Of a stretch of DNA of 64,000 nucleotides, positions 41,818 to 50,201 are shown piece after piece. The stretch is from assembly GCA_002493595.1 (NCBI GenBank), contig DKZG01000011.1:22588-86587 (forward strand). The letters run 5' to 3'. Both the position numbers and the translations under genes were made by a program. Origin of the DNA: Ruminococcaceae bacterium UBA7080. GTDB lineage: Bacteria > Bacillota > Clostridia > Oscillospirales > Acutalibacteraceae. The notes below the pieces were generated by a model. It did not search any database. It worked only from the letters and a program-made list of their open reading frames with translations, and was not told the origin of the DNA. Position 1 is the stretch's first letter. Every line of letters starts with the position of its first letter.

Positions 41818-42564
41818 ATGCATCTTATTGAAGTGCGTGACGTTTATAAAATATATAACCCCGGTGAAAACCAGGTAAACGCTCTTGACGGCGTATCCAT
41901 AACCATTGATGAGGGCGAATTTGTTGCCATTATCGGTCAGTCGGGTTCAGGTAAATCAACGCTGATGAATATGCTTGGTTTGCTTGATACACCTACCAGC
42001 GGTGAGTATTATATCAATGGCAAGCTTGTTGACGATTTAACGGATGACCAGATGAGTATTATAAGAAATGAGCAAATTGGATTTATTTTCCAGGGATTTA
42101 ATCTAATTGCTTCGCTTTCGGCTCTTGAAAATGTTGAGCTGCCGCTGGTTTACCGTGGTATGAAAAAGGATGAAAGACGTGAAATATCTAAGGATGCCCT
42201 TGAAAGGGTGGGATTGGGTTCAAGAATGAACCATCTTCCGGCAGAGATGTCAGGCGGTCAGCAGCAGCGTGTTGCCGTAGCCAGAGCTATCGCCGCAAGA
42301 CCGCCGGTTATTCTTGCCGATGAGCCTACAGGAAACCTGGATACAAAATCCACCAAAGAAGTAATGGCAATCCTGCACGAGCTTAAGGATGAAGGCAGAA
42401 CCGTTATTGTAATCACCCATGATAATGAAATTGCCGAAGAGGCTGAACGTGTTATCCGAGTTCGTGACGGCAAGGTTGTTGAAGATTATATCAATCCCGG
42501 ATACGAAGAAAAGTACGGCAGAGAGTCCAAAAGAAATAATAAAAATCCTATTGATGAGGGTTAA
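41818..42564 (+). CDS. ABC transporter ATP-binding protein, MacB/LolD/FtsE-like
   Basis: The 248-residue protein is a stand-alone ATPase with Walker A GQSGSGKST, signature MSGGQQQRVAVARA, Walker B ILADEPTGNLD and switch VITHD. EIRNEQIGF-type and FQGFNLIASLSALENVELPL sequences place it with MacB-family (lipoprotein release, peptide export) ATPases. No FtsX/MacB-type permease lies beside it, which is unusual because the two are normally adjacent. The C-terminal ~25 residues are a charged extension. TTGGAGG precedes the ATG. Confidence 0.92.
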   Translation: MHLIEVRDVYKIYNPGENQVNALDGVSITIDEGEFVAIIGQSGSGKSTLMNMLGLLDTPTSGEYYINGKLVDDLTDDQMSIIRNEQIGFIFQGFNLIASLSALENVELPLVYRGMKKDERREISKDALERVGLGSRMNHLPAEMSGGQQQRVAVARAIAARPPVILADEPTGNLDTKSTKEVMAILHELKDEGRTVIVITHDNEIAEEAERVIRVRDGKVVEDYINPGYEEKYGRESKRNNKNPIDEG

Positions 42565-42572
42565 TAAAATCA

Positions 42573-42606
42573 AAAAGCTGTCTCGTTTTTTACGGAGACA
42601 GCTTTT
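42573..42606. terminator. Bidirectional terminator
   Basis: AAAAGCTGTCTC pairs perfectly with GAGACAGCTTTT around a 10-nt loop, with T-rich sequence on both sides. It serves the ATPase gene and the converging zinc-ribbon gene. Confidence 0.88.
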
Positions 42607-42657
42607 ATATATTTTGTGTCAGGTTTAAAAATATTCAAATTAGAATGTAACATGAAT

Positions 42658-43104
42658 TTATTTCTTTTTGCCTGTATTAACAATAAACCGGTTTTTGCAG
42701 TGAGGGCAAGTGACACTGATTTTACCCTTGTGTCTTGGCATACGCAGTACCTTTTTGCAGCCCTTGCATTTTACAAATTTATGTGTTTTTCTTTGCTGCC
42801 ATTTGCTCTTTTGAAAATGAAGATTTTGTTTAATCCTTCCGGTAAACTTCAGCCAGGCAGTATTTTCGCTGCGCCTTGCCTCAATATTTTTTGAAAATAC
42901 TCTGAAAACTGCAAAAACAAATATTGCAAGTGACATTGCAAAAAAAGCTCCATAAGCAATTTTTGAAAATCTGTAAACAATATTTGCAATGACTACAGCT
43001 ATCAGATAAAAGATAAGTAATGCCCGCCAGAGTTGGTCCATTCCATATCTTCCGACCATAAACCGGCGAAATTTGTACGCTAAATTATTAAAAAACTTTT
43101 TCAT
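42658..43104 (-). CDS. Membrane protein with C-terminal zinc ribbon
   Basis: ATG 43104 (MKKFF) or ATG 43116 could be the start; neither has ideal spacing to the GGAAAGG site. The roughly 148-residue protein begins with a basic segment containing RFMVGRYGMDQL, then two membrane helices (about 28-70), a basic linker and a zinc ribbon with CKGC and CPHC near the end. The RFM-x-GRYG-x-D-x-L start is common among clostridial hypothetical proteins. The function is unknown. Confidence 0.7.
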   Translation of the reverse strand: MKKFFNNLAYKFRRFMVGRYGMDQLWRALLIFYLIAVVIANIVYRFSKIAYGAFFAMSLAIFVFAVFRVFSKNIEARRSENTAWLKFTGRIKQNLHFQKSKWQQRKTHKFVKCKGCKKVLRMPRHKGKISVTCPHCKNRFIVNTGKKK

Positions 43105-43152
43105 AGTAGTACCCATGCCTTTCCGGTTACATCAGTGTATTAAAAAGTCCCA

Positions 43153-43180
43153 ACACCTTACTGTAACCGGGATAAGGTGT
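43153..43180 (-). terminator. Probable terminator of the J-domain gene
   Basis: ACACCTTA and TAAGGTGT form the stem around a 12-nt loop; on the minus strand a five-T run follows after six bases. Confidence 0.55.
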
Positions 43181-43267
43181 ATAATAGGAATACAGATATT
43201 TAAATTATGCCTTTTGCAAATTTTTTAGATAATATCCTTTGTGTGTTTTTACACAATGATTTCTTGA

Positions 43268-44065
43268 TTATGAATTATGTGTTTCTTCATTCCTTTCACC
43301 GAAAATGTCTGAAGTATCGTTTGGATAGTCATATTCCTGTGCGTATTCACTTGTCGGCGAGTAATTGTTATACCGATTTGTGTGCGGCTTATAGGCAATG
43401 GAGAATATAAGTCTGAATATCAGGCGAATGATGATAATAATGCCTATAATTCTTAATATTTTTCCAAGGCAGCCGGTTCTGGTTCGCCTTACGGTAGTAT
43501 ATCTTTTTTCATTAGCCGTGTAAGTTTGTGTATCAGAAAAATCAAAGAATGAGGAAAATGGGTTATATTCGAGCGGATTTATTCCCCGGGTAATATTTTC
43601 ATATGCCTGCCGGTAGGTTGTATTGTCAGGTTCTTTGGCATAAGCAGACCTGATATGGTCCTCAGCAACAGTGTGTTTGCCGAGTGACATATTAGCCAGT
43701 GCCGACAGATAATACCATCTTGCATCTCGGTCTTCAATGGTGTTGAGCAAATTAACTGCTTGCTGATACTGCCCGCTTTTGATGAATTGGGCAGCCGAAC
43801 TGAGATAATCCGGAGCAGAACTGCTTGTATTTTGCTTTTCGCGGCTGTAGTAATTGCCATAGGAGTAATTGCCTTGATTCGCAGCTGTTTCATTTTTTAT
43901 CTGGTCATATGCTGCATTGATTTCAGCCATTTTTTGTTCGGCAATTTTGTCATTAGGATTAAGATCGGGGTGATACTTTTTTGCCAGCTTTTTATAAGCC
44001 TTTGTGCATTCTTCTTCACTTGCGCCGTCCGGTACACCCAAAACCTTGTATGGATTTGTTATCAT
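43268..44065 (-). CDS. J-domain (DnaJ-like) membrane protein with TPR-like repeats
   Basis: An N-terminal J domain (about 3-65) has the HPD tripeptide at residues 32-34, which stimulates Hsp70 ATPase. A Gly/Asn/Tyr-rich linker follows, then TPR-like helices (about 85-165) and a hydrophobic segment (about 205-225) with a Tyr/Asn-rich tail. It lacks the G/F and zinc domains of true DnaJ, so it is a specialised co-chaperone probably tethered to the membrane. AAAGGA precedes the ATG. Confidence 0.85.
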   Translation of the reverse strand: MITNPYKVLGVPDGASEEECTKAYKKLAKKYHPDLNPNDKIAEQKMAEINAAYDQIKNETAANQGNYSYGNYYSREKQNTSSSAPDYLSSAAQFIKSGQYQQAVNLLNTIEDRDARWYYLSALANMSLGKHTVAEDHIRSAYAKEPDNTTYRQAYENITRGINPLEYNPFSSFFDFSDTQTYTANEKRYTTVRRTRTGCLGKILRIIGIIIIIRLIFRLIFSIAYKPHTNRYNNYSPTSEYAQEYDYPNDTSDIFGERNEETHNS

Positions 44066-44214
44066 AATTTTTCCTTTTAAATTATTTTCACATATATTAC
44101 CATAGATATTTTACCACATTATTAACAAATAAAGTATAACAGTTTAATAAAAATATTGAAATTTTGATTTTATTTTGATAGTATATATTAGTAAAATATG
44201 ATTGGAGGATGATT

Positions 44215-45114
44215 ATGAACCCTATACTTTTGACCTTAGGTGACAGTATTGATAAAGCATTTTACGGCTTTGACATGTCGATATTCCATTTTTTTGGATC
44301 AATGCAGAATACTTTTTTAACCTATGTGGCTAAATTCTTTACCTCTTTTGGTGACGAGGCCTTTACAATACCTGTTGTTGTTTTGGCAGTAGTGCTTTGC
44401 TTTTTTAAAAAGACAAGGAAGTATGGCTTTACCCTTATGTTTGCCATTATTGTTGGCACGCTGGTAACAAATGTAGTAGTAAAACCGATGGCTCTTCGTA
44501 TAAGACCGTATAATACACTTCAGGGCGTTGCTGACTACTGGCAGTGGTACATAGGTGCAGGTGCCCTTTCCGAGAGTGATTATTCTTTCCCTTCGGGTCA
44601 TACTACTGCTGCTACTGAAATGGCTGTTGCGATGTTCCTGTGTCTTAAGAGTGATAAAAAGAAATTGGCGTATCTTTTCCCTGTTCTTGCACTATGTACA
44701 GCGGGAAGCCGTATTTATCTTATGGTGCATTATCCCACTGATGTTATCGTTGGTTTGATTGTCGGCACATTGGCTGCTGTTATAGGCTATTATCTTATGA
44801 AGCTTGTCATGATTTTGTTTGATAAAACAAAGCTTGGCAATATTGATGCAGGTAAGCTCTTTAAGCCAATCAGCGAAAAAACAAAGGGAAAAGCTGCACC
44901 GGCAGTGATTTCTCTTGCTGTTCTTGGTATTTTCCTTTATGCATTTATCCCTTCCCTTTCCGAAGGAGGGGAAGATGTTGTACGCTGTGCGTATGAGAAC
45001 GAATACGATTGCTATAATGCAGCAAGAGTGGACGACGAAAAGTATCCTGCGATTGACGGGAAGAATTATTGCAAAATTCACTGGAAACAGTTAAACGGTG
45101 AAACTGAAAATTAA
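44215..45114 (+). CDS. PAP2-family membrane phosphatase
   Basis: ATG 44215 is chosen because GGAGG is six bases upstream; ATG 44209 abuts the site. The 299-residue protein has about six membrane helices and the three PAP2 motifs: KPMALRIRP, PSGHTTA and SRIYLMVHYPTDVIVG. Such enzymes dephosphorylate undecaprenyl pyrophosphate or phosphatidic acid and phosphatidylglycerophosphate. A cytoplasmic or extracellular tail of about 55 residues with three cysteines is extra to the family core. Confidence 0.88.
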   Translation: MNPILLTLGDSIDKAFYGFDMSIFHFFGSMQNTFLTYVAKFFTSFGDEAFTIPVVVLAVVLCFFKKTRKYGFTLMFAIIVGTLVTNVVVKPMALRIRPYNTLQGVADYWQWYIGAGALSESDYSFPSGHTTAATEMAVAMFLCLKSDKKKLAYLFPVLALCTAGSRIYLMVHYPTDVIVGLIVGTLAAVIGYYLMKLVMILFDKTKLGNIDAGKLFKPISEKTKGKAAPAVISLAVLGIFLYAFIPSLSEGGEDVVRCAYENEYDCYNAARVDDEKYPAIDGKNYCKIHWKQLNGETEN

Positions 45115-45119
45115 AGAAT

Positions 45120-45170
45120 AACATCTAAAAAGGGATTGGCGTTTTGATTGCCAATCCCTTTTTAGATGTT
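45120..45170. terminator. Very strong bidirectional terminator
   Basis: A 21-bp perfect stem (45120-45140 with 45150-45170) surrounds a 9-nt loop and includes AAAAAGGGATTGGC, with T-rich flanks. It separates the converging PAP2 and glucosaminidase genes. Confidence 0.92.
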
Positions 45171-45172
45171 AT

Positions 45173-47371
45173 TTATTTTACTTTAACTTTAAGTGTGCTG
45201 CTCCAGGAGCAGTATTGTTTTTTGCCGTTAACGGTTTTGTAAGCTCTTACACGTACATAATAGTTCTTTTTGCTCTGGGATGTTTTGAGCGTGGTTGAAA
45301 GCTTGTTTTGACCGTTTACATAAACGGAAAGGAAATTGTTTTTAAAATTGCTGTTGGTGGACCACATAACCTCATATCCGCTGCATGCATAGGGTGCTTT
45401 GTTCCATTTAACGGTGATACGTTTGGCACTGTTTGAAACAGCACTTTTTGGTGTTACCATATTTTTCTTGGTGGCACGTGTCACAATGCTGCTGTAATCG
45501 CTGTAGTATGTTTTGCCTGCGATATTGGAATATGCCTGAATTTTAAATTTGTATGAAGTGTTGTTTTTTAACTTAGCAACTTTAAAGGTAGTGTTTTTTG
45601 ATCCTTTTATGTCTTTAATCATTACATACTTTTTCTTACTTGTATCATATTGGAAGAGCTTGTAGCCTGAAGCTTTTGTATTTTTGTTCCAGGCAAGATA
45701 CACGGCACTGTTGTTGCTGCCGGTTGCTCTGAAATTACTTACCTTAGAAGGCTTTGTGGCATATTCGATGCCCTTCCAGTATTTTCCATAGTATGTTGTG
45801 CCGTTGGACTTTTTATAAGCCTTAACTCTGAATTTATAGGCTGTTGCATTGCTTAGCTTTTTAACAGTTATTTTATTGCCTGATGTTGATGCATATCTGA
45901 CGTATTTTCCGTTTTTATATATATCAACCATATAGCCTGTCACGCCGGATATTTTATTCCATGTAAGGTCGACAGACTGTGTTGTGCTGCCGGTTGCCTT
46001 GAGACCTGATAAGCAGGGAAGATTATTGGTAGGAGTTGCGGCAGGCATAGTCGTGGCAGTTGAAGGCGCGTTTAGTGTTACCTTTGTGCTGCTTGGCATA
46101 TTGTTAAACACGGGAATAAGGAATGTTTTTGTAACACCTAATATTCCGGCATTTTTGTATGCACTATAGGTTGTTGCCGATTCAGCTGCTGCAGCTGCTA
46201 CATTTGCCATATACTCGTGTGTATATAAGGTGTTTGCTTCAGGGCTGACATTGAATTTCTGAAGATACCCGGTATTTTGTGTCTGATAATTTTGTGAGAT
46301 GTATTTTGAACCGTAAAAAATAGCCTTGTACGGGTTTGTCCACGGTCTGCCCCAACCGCTGGCACCGGTTCCGGTATAGGTCGTGCGGCAGGCACTTTTA
46401 AGGAGAAATCCGCTTTTTCCCTCACTGTATGAGTTATTTCCATTTTCCGTATAAAGGCGAACATGATAGTAATTGCCGTAGCTGCCTTTGTATGTCAGGT
46501 ATTGTCCTGCTTTAAGGCTTGTTTTAGTACCCCCGGGTTTATTCGTTTTTGAATTATAACTGGAATACAGAGTTGTTTTTTTATTTAATTTGAGATAACC
46601 TGCCGCCCAGGCAAGCCCGTCTCTTGCTCCTGTATATGCACCGATATTAAAATAGTTATAAATACCTTGGAACGGGCTTGTAGTGCCGCCGACTGCAGTT
46701 GCAGTTGCTTTTGCTCCGCCGTTTTCCTGCCTTATTTTCGATGCAAGGTAATATGCACTCATTCCGCTGTTTTTTGCAGCCTGCATAATAGCGTCGGAGT
46801 ATTTGGTTTTGCTGTCATATTGCTTTTGATTGCCATAAGTGTTTTTATAAGTAATGTATGAATTGTGCATCCATGTGCCGTTTAATATAGACTCAACGCC
46901 TGACTTTGTCTGGGTTCCGTCATAAGAGGTTGATTCAAATTGAAAGATTCCTTTTTCGTTAAGGAAATTTCTGGGGTCAAGATAGTATTTGACTGCAGCC
47001 TCTGAAGCAGATACCCAGTTGTGACCTTCCTGAATAACATATTTTCCGTTTTTTTTGCAATTTGCACAAGAACAGTACATAGCCTCATTTGTGCCTGATA
47101 ATTTTTCAATCAGCTGATTTGAATGGCTTTTTCGTTCACCGTTTACCGCTGTTTGAAAGTTAAGGTTTGTTTTAATCGGCTTGAATATCCAGTTCGGATA
47201 TTTTTTATGAAGCTCTGTCAGAGGTTTGATATAACTTTCGGGAAAGCCTTTATTTTTTAACGAGGCAGCATAATCAGCGGCCTGAACCTCTTTTATATCA
47301 GCAGAAAAAACTGCAAATGTGCTTGCCGTTAAGAGCACTGCCAATAAAACAGATAGTATTTTCTTAGCCAA
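45173..47371 (-). CDS. Secreted glucosaminidase-like cell-wall hydrolase with FN3 domains
   Basis: The TTG start follows AAGGAGG by eight bases. The 732-residue protein has a signal peptide (about 1-32). A region resembling clostridial endo-beta-N-acetylglucosaminidases follows (about 40-430): NWIFKPIKTNLNFQTAVNGE, the substrate-cleft pattern YLASKIRQENGG with a candidate catalytic Glu, YNYFNIGAYTG, an SH3-like insert and GSKYISQNYQTQNTGYLQKF. Three FN3 domains complete it (about 455-545, 546-640 and 642-732). It should cut the glycan strands of peptidoglycan outside the cell. It diverges from an XRE regulator that may control it. Confidence 0.82.
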   Translation of the reverse strand: MAKKILSVLLAVLLTASTFAVFSADIKEVQAADYAASLKNKGFPESYIKPLTELHKKYPNWIFKPIKTNLNFQTAVNGERKSHSNQLIEKLSGTNEAMYCSCANCKKNGKYVIQEGHNWVSASEAAVKYYLDPRNFLNEKGIFQFESTSYDGTQTKSGVESILNGTWMHNSYITYKNTYGNQKQYDSKTKYSDAIMQAAKNSGMSAYYLASKIRQENGGAKATATAVGGTTSPFQGIYNYFNIGAYTGARDGLAWAAGYLKLNKKTTLYSSYNSKTNKPGGTKTSLKAGQYLTYKGSYGNYYHVRLYTENGNNSYSEGKSGFLLKSACRTTYTGTGASGWGRPWTNPYKAIFYGSKYISQNYQTQNTGYLQKFNVSPEANTLYTHEYMANVAAAAAESATTYSAYKNAGILGVTKTFLIPVFNNMPSSTKVTLNAPSTATTMPAATPTNNLPCLSGLKATGSTTQSVDLTWNKISGVTGYMVDIYKNGKYVRYASTSGNKITVKKLSNATAYKFRVKAYKKSNGTTYYGKYWKGIEYATKPSKVSNFRATGSNNSAVYLAWNKNTKASGYKLFQYDTSKKKYVMIKDIKGSKNTTFKVAKLKNNTSYKFKIQAYSNIAGKTYYSDYSSIVTRATKKNMVTPKSAVSNSAKRITVKWNKAPYACSGYEVMWSTNSNFKNNFLSVYVNGQNKLSTTLKTSQSKKNYYVRVRAYKTVNGKKQYCSWSSTLKVKVK

Positions 47372-47407
47372 AGTGTTTTCCTCCTTGTATAATCAAAACT
47401 TTATGCC

Positions 47408-47436
47408 ATTGTAACATTTTTGTAATAAAAAGTCAA
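47408..47436 (-). promoter_or_regulatory. Promoter of the glucosaminidase-like gene
   Basis: On the minus strand TTGACT (47436-47431) and TACAAT (47413-47408) are 17 bp apart. The 9-nt repeat TTTTTGTAA lies in the spacer at 47417-47425. Confidence 0.7.
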
Positions 47437-47471
47437 TTTATCTGCATATTGAAATATTTACAACTTATACC

Positions 47472-47480
47472 TTTTTGTAA
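47472..47480. repeat. Second copy of the TTTTTGTAA repeat in the divergent region
   Basis: The same nine bases occur at 47417-47425, inside the opposite promoter. This copy lies 7 nt before the -35 box of the XRE gene. Both are candidate operator half-sites. Confidence 0.35.
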
Positions 47481-47486
47481 CAGTAA

Positions 47487-47515
47487 TTGACATTTTATAT
47501 AGAATTGTTTATACT
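47487..47515 (+). promoter_or_regulatory. Promoter of the XRE regulator gene
   Basis: TTGACA and TATACT are separated by 17 bp, with a start near 47522. Confidence 0.8.
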
Positions 47516-47551
47516 GTATTAGAAATTATCTATAATTTTAAAGGAGTGCTT

Positions 47552-47932
47552 ATGTCGAATTTAGCAGATAGACTTAAATTTTTCAGAAAGAAAGCAAGCC
47601 TTACTCAGCAGGAGGTTGCAGCTGCACTTGGAATTGAGCGCAGTACATATGCTTATTATGAAGCAAGTAAAACAAAACCTAAGCTTGAAACACTAAAGAT
47701 GCTCGCAAGACTCTACAATACAAATATTGATATGCTGATTGAAAATGATACTTTATCAGACAGGGAAGATATTTTAAGCAGTCCCGACAGATATGAAAAG
47801 TGGTATGTCGAGGATAGGCTTAATCAGCTGTCAGATTTTGAAAAAGCTGTGCTTTTAAGAGTTAGGCTTATGAGTGCTGATGAAAAGAAAAAGCTAATAG
47901 ATTATATTGACAATAATATGAATAAGGATTAG
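47552..47932 (+). CDS. XRE-family helix-turn-helix regulator
   Basis: ATG 47552 follows AAAGGAG by five bases. The 126-residue protein has an N-terminal HTH domain (about 4-60: LADRLKFFRKKASLTQQEVA through STYAYYEASKTKPKLE) and a charged helical C-terminal half that may dimerise or sense a signal. It lies divergent from the glucosaminidase-like gene, so autoregulation and control of that gene are reasonable guesses. Confidence 0.88.
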   Translation: MSNLADRLKFFRKKASLTQQEVAAALGIERSTYAYYEASKTKPKLETLKMLARLYNTNIDMLIENDTLSDREDILSSPDRYEKWYVEDRLNQLSDFEKAVLLRVRLMSADEKKKLIDYIDNNMNKD

Positions 47933-47936
47933 TTTC

Positions 47937-47974
47937 AATAAAAGCTGCGAAGGAATGCCTTCGCAGCTTTTATT
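47937..47974. terminator. Bidirectional terminator
   Basis: A 17-bp perfect stem (AATAAAAGCTGCGAAGG with its complement) surrounds a 4-nt loop, between the converging XRE and symporter genes. Confidence 0.92.
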
Positions 47975-47984
47975 CTATAAATCT

Positions 47985-49343
47985 TTATTTTAATGCTTTT
48001 TGATATTCTTTTGTATCTTTTGCAAGCGCTTTTGACAGGGCAATCAAAGAAATAAGATTGGGTATTGCCATTAATCCGTTTGCAATGTCTGAAAAGGCCC
48101 ATACAATGTCCAGTGAAGCCGTTGCACCAATAAAAGTAAGAAATGAAAAAACAACTCTGTATATATAACAGTACACGGGCTTCTTTAAAAGAAATTCAAG
48201 AGATTTTTCGCCATTATATTCCCATCCTAAAATTGTGGAAAAGGCAAAAAGAACAATGCTAATTGTAACAAGTATTCCTCCTGTTTTCCCCAGTGCTGTT
48301 TCAAATGCAGCGATGGTAAGTGCTGCCCCCTGTGCATCCGTTTTTCCTATCAGACCGCTGGATGCAATTACAAGTCCTGTAATAGTGCAAACTACAATTG
48401 TATCAATAAATGTGCCGCACATATTTATGTAGCCTTGTTTGACGTGGTGGTCGGATGTAGCGGATGCGGCTGATATAGCAGCACTGCCGAGACCTGCCTC
48501 GTTAGAGAATATGCCTCTTGCAATACCATAGCGCATAGAGGTCATAATTGTACCGGCAATACCGCCTGCCGCAGCTTTGGTATTAAAGGCAGATTTAAAT
48601 ATTAAAGCTGCTCCCTCGGGAACATTTTTGTAATTGAGTGTAATTACAATAATACCTGCTATGATATAGAATACTGCCATGGCAGGTACAAGGAAGGTTG
48701 TAACCTTTGAGATAGACTTAATGCCGCCAATAACAATAAGCGCCGTCGATACTGATATTACAATGCCCACAATAACAGGTGAGGCTCTAAAGGTATTTGT
48801 AACAGAACTTGAAATAGAATTAGCCTGCGTAGCATTTCCGATACCGAAAGAAGCAAGTAAAGTAAATACTGCAAACATAGCAGCAAGTATTTTTCCGATT
48901 TTTTTATTTTTAAAAGCGTGTTTCAGCGTGTACATCGGTCCGCCGCACATTTCTCCGCTTTTATTTACCGTGCGATATTTTAATGCTAATGCACATTCAG
49001 CATATTTTGTTGATATGCCGAAAGCAGCAGATATCCACATCCACACGAGTGCACCGGGTCCGCCCAAAACCATTGCCGTTGCTACCCCGACAATATTGCC
49101 GGTGCCTACTGTAGCGGCAAGTGCAGTCATAAGTGCAGAAAAGGGTGAAATGTCACCTGCACCGTTATCCGTTTTTCTTGACTCCTTGCTGACTAATTTT
49201 TTTAAAGAAGAACCAAGGTTTCTCCATGGAAGAAAGTTCAGCCGTATTGTAAGAAATATGCCTGTTCCTACAAGAAAAACAAGCATAACGGGTCCCCAAA
49301 CAAAATTGCTCAGTGACTCTAATATATTTTGAAGTTTTTCCAT
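47985..49343 (-). CDS. Sodium:alanine/glycine symporter, AGCS family
   Basis: The 452-residue protein has about 10-11 membrane helices and the family motifs GPVMLVFLVGTGIFLTIRL, SALMTALAATVGTGNIVGVA, GPGALVWMWISAAFG and SNEAGLGSAAIS. AGCS proteins import alanine or glycine with sodium. It lies 21 nt after tatD in the same direction and probably shares its transcript. GGAG precedes the ATG. Confidence 0.95.
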   Translation of the reverse strand: MEKLQNILESLSNFVWGPVMLVFLVGTGIFLTIRLNFLPWRNLGSSLKKLVSKESRKTDNGAGDISPFSALMTALAATVGTGNIVGVATAMVLGGPGALVWMWISAAFGISTKYAECALALKYRTVNKSGEMCGGPMYTLKHAFKNKKIGKILAAMFAVFTLLASFGIGNATQANSISSSVTNTFRASPVIVGIVISVSTALIVIGGIKSISKVTTFLVPAMAVFYIIAGIIVITLNYKNVPEGAALIFKSAFNTKAAAGGIAGTIMTSMRYGIARGIFSNEAGLGSAAISAASATSDHHVKQGYINMCGTFIDTIVVCTITGLVIASSGLIGKTDAQGAALTIAAFETALGKTGGILVTISIVLFAFSTILGWEYNGEKSLEFLLKKPVYCYIYRVVFSFLTFIGATASLDIVWAFSDIANGLMAIPNLISLIALSKALAKDTKEYQKALK

Positions 49344-49363
49344 AACCTAATCTCCGTTCTTAA

Positions 49364-50131
49364 TCAGGTAATATTATATAGTCTTTTTGCATTTTCGCTT
49401 GTTATATCCAGCAGCTGTTGTGTATTCATATTCAGTACCTGTGCTATTTTTTCTGCAATAAACGGTATATAGGAAGAATTATTCGTTTTTCCCCTCATAG
49501 GCACAGGAGCAAGATAAGGTGCATCTGTTTCAAGTACAAGTCTGTCAAGCGGTATTTCCTTAACAACTTCAAGACTCTTTTTGGCGTTATTAAATGTTAC
49601 GACACCGTTAAGTCCGATATACATACCAAGCTTAATTATTTCTTTAGCCATTTCCTTTGAGCCTGAAAAGCAGTGTACGACACCCTTTGGTTTTGTTGCT
49701 TTTAAAATGTCAAGCGTATCACCATGTGCTTCTCTGTCGTGAACAATTACAGGCATATCGAGCTCTTTGGCAAGAATAATCTGCTTTTCAAAAAAATTCT
49801 TCTGCACATCCTTTGGCGAACTCATCCAGTGGTAGTCCAGACCGATTTCACCGATAGCAACGCATTTGTTATTTTGAGCAAACTTTTTGATTACAGCCAA
49901 ATCATCAAGGTGTACGTCCTCGAGACATTCAGGATGAAATCCGGCAGCAAAAAATATGTAATCATATTTTTCAGAAAGCTTGCAGTTATATTTTGTTGAA
50001 TCCATATCACATCCGCAGCTTACAACATAATTAATGCCCTGACTTTGAAGTCCGTTTAAAAGCACTTCTCTGTCAGGGTCAAATTGATTATCGTCATAAT
50101 GGGAATGTGTATCAAAAATATTTTGATACAT
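49364..50131 (-). CDS. tatD: TatD-family metal-dependent deoxyribonuclease
   Basis: The 255-residue protein has the metal-binding residues of the family: DTHSHYDD, GEIGLDYHW, VHDREAH, VVHCFSG and ETDAPYLAPVP. These enzymes are 3'-5' DNA/RNA exonucleases linked to DNA repair. ATG 50131 is preferred because AAAGG lies nine bases upstream; ATG 50149 precedes that site. It follows metG, the same neighbourhood as in Bacillus (metS-yabD). Confidence 0.93.
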   Translation of the reverse strand: MYQNIFDTHSHYDDNQFDPDREVLLNGLQSQGINYVVSCGCDMDSTKYNCKLSEKYDYIFFAAGFHPECLEDVHLDDLAVIKKFAQNNKCVAIGEIGLDYHWMSSPKDVQKNFFEKQIILAKELDMPVIVHDREAHGDTLDILKATKPKGVVHCFSGSKEMAKEIIKLGMYIGLNGVVTFNNAKKSLEVVKEIPLDRLVLETDAPYLAPVPMRGKTNNSSYIPFIAEKIAQVLNMNTQQLLDITSENAKRLYNIT

Positions 50132-50156
50132 ATTATTGAAACCTTTCATAAACTTA

Positions 50157-50190
50157 AGCTTAGCAGGGACTTTCTGCCGTCTGCTAAGCT
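50157..50190 (-). other. Hairpin between metG and tatD
   Basis: AGCTTAGCAG and CTGCTAAGCT form a perfect 10-bp stem around a 14-nt loop. No T run follows on the minus strand, so an RNA-processing or partial attenuation role is more likely than termination. Confidence 0.5.
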
Positions 50191-50201
50191 ATCAGTAATT
50201 A

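Noticed and set aside
42616..42894. 92-codon plus-strand frame after the lone ABC ATPase
   Set aside because: Antisense to the zinc-ribbon membrane protein, with no ribosome site.
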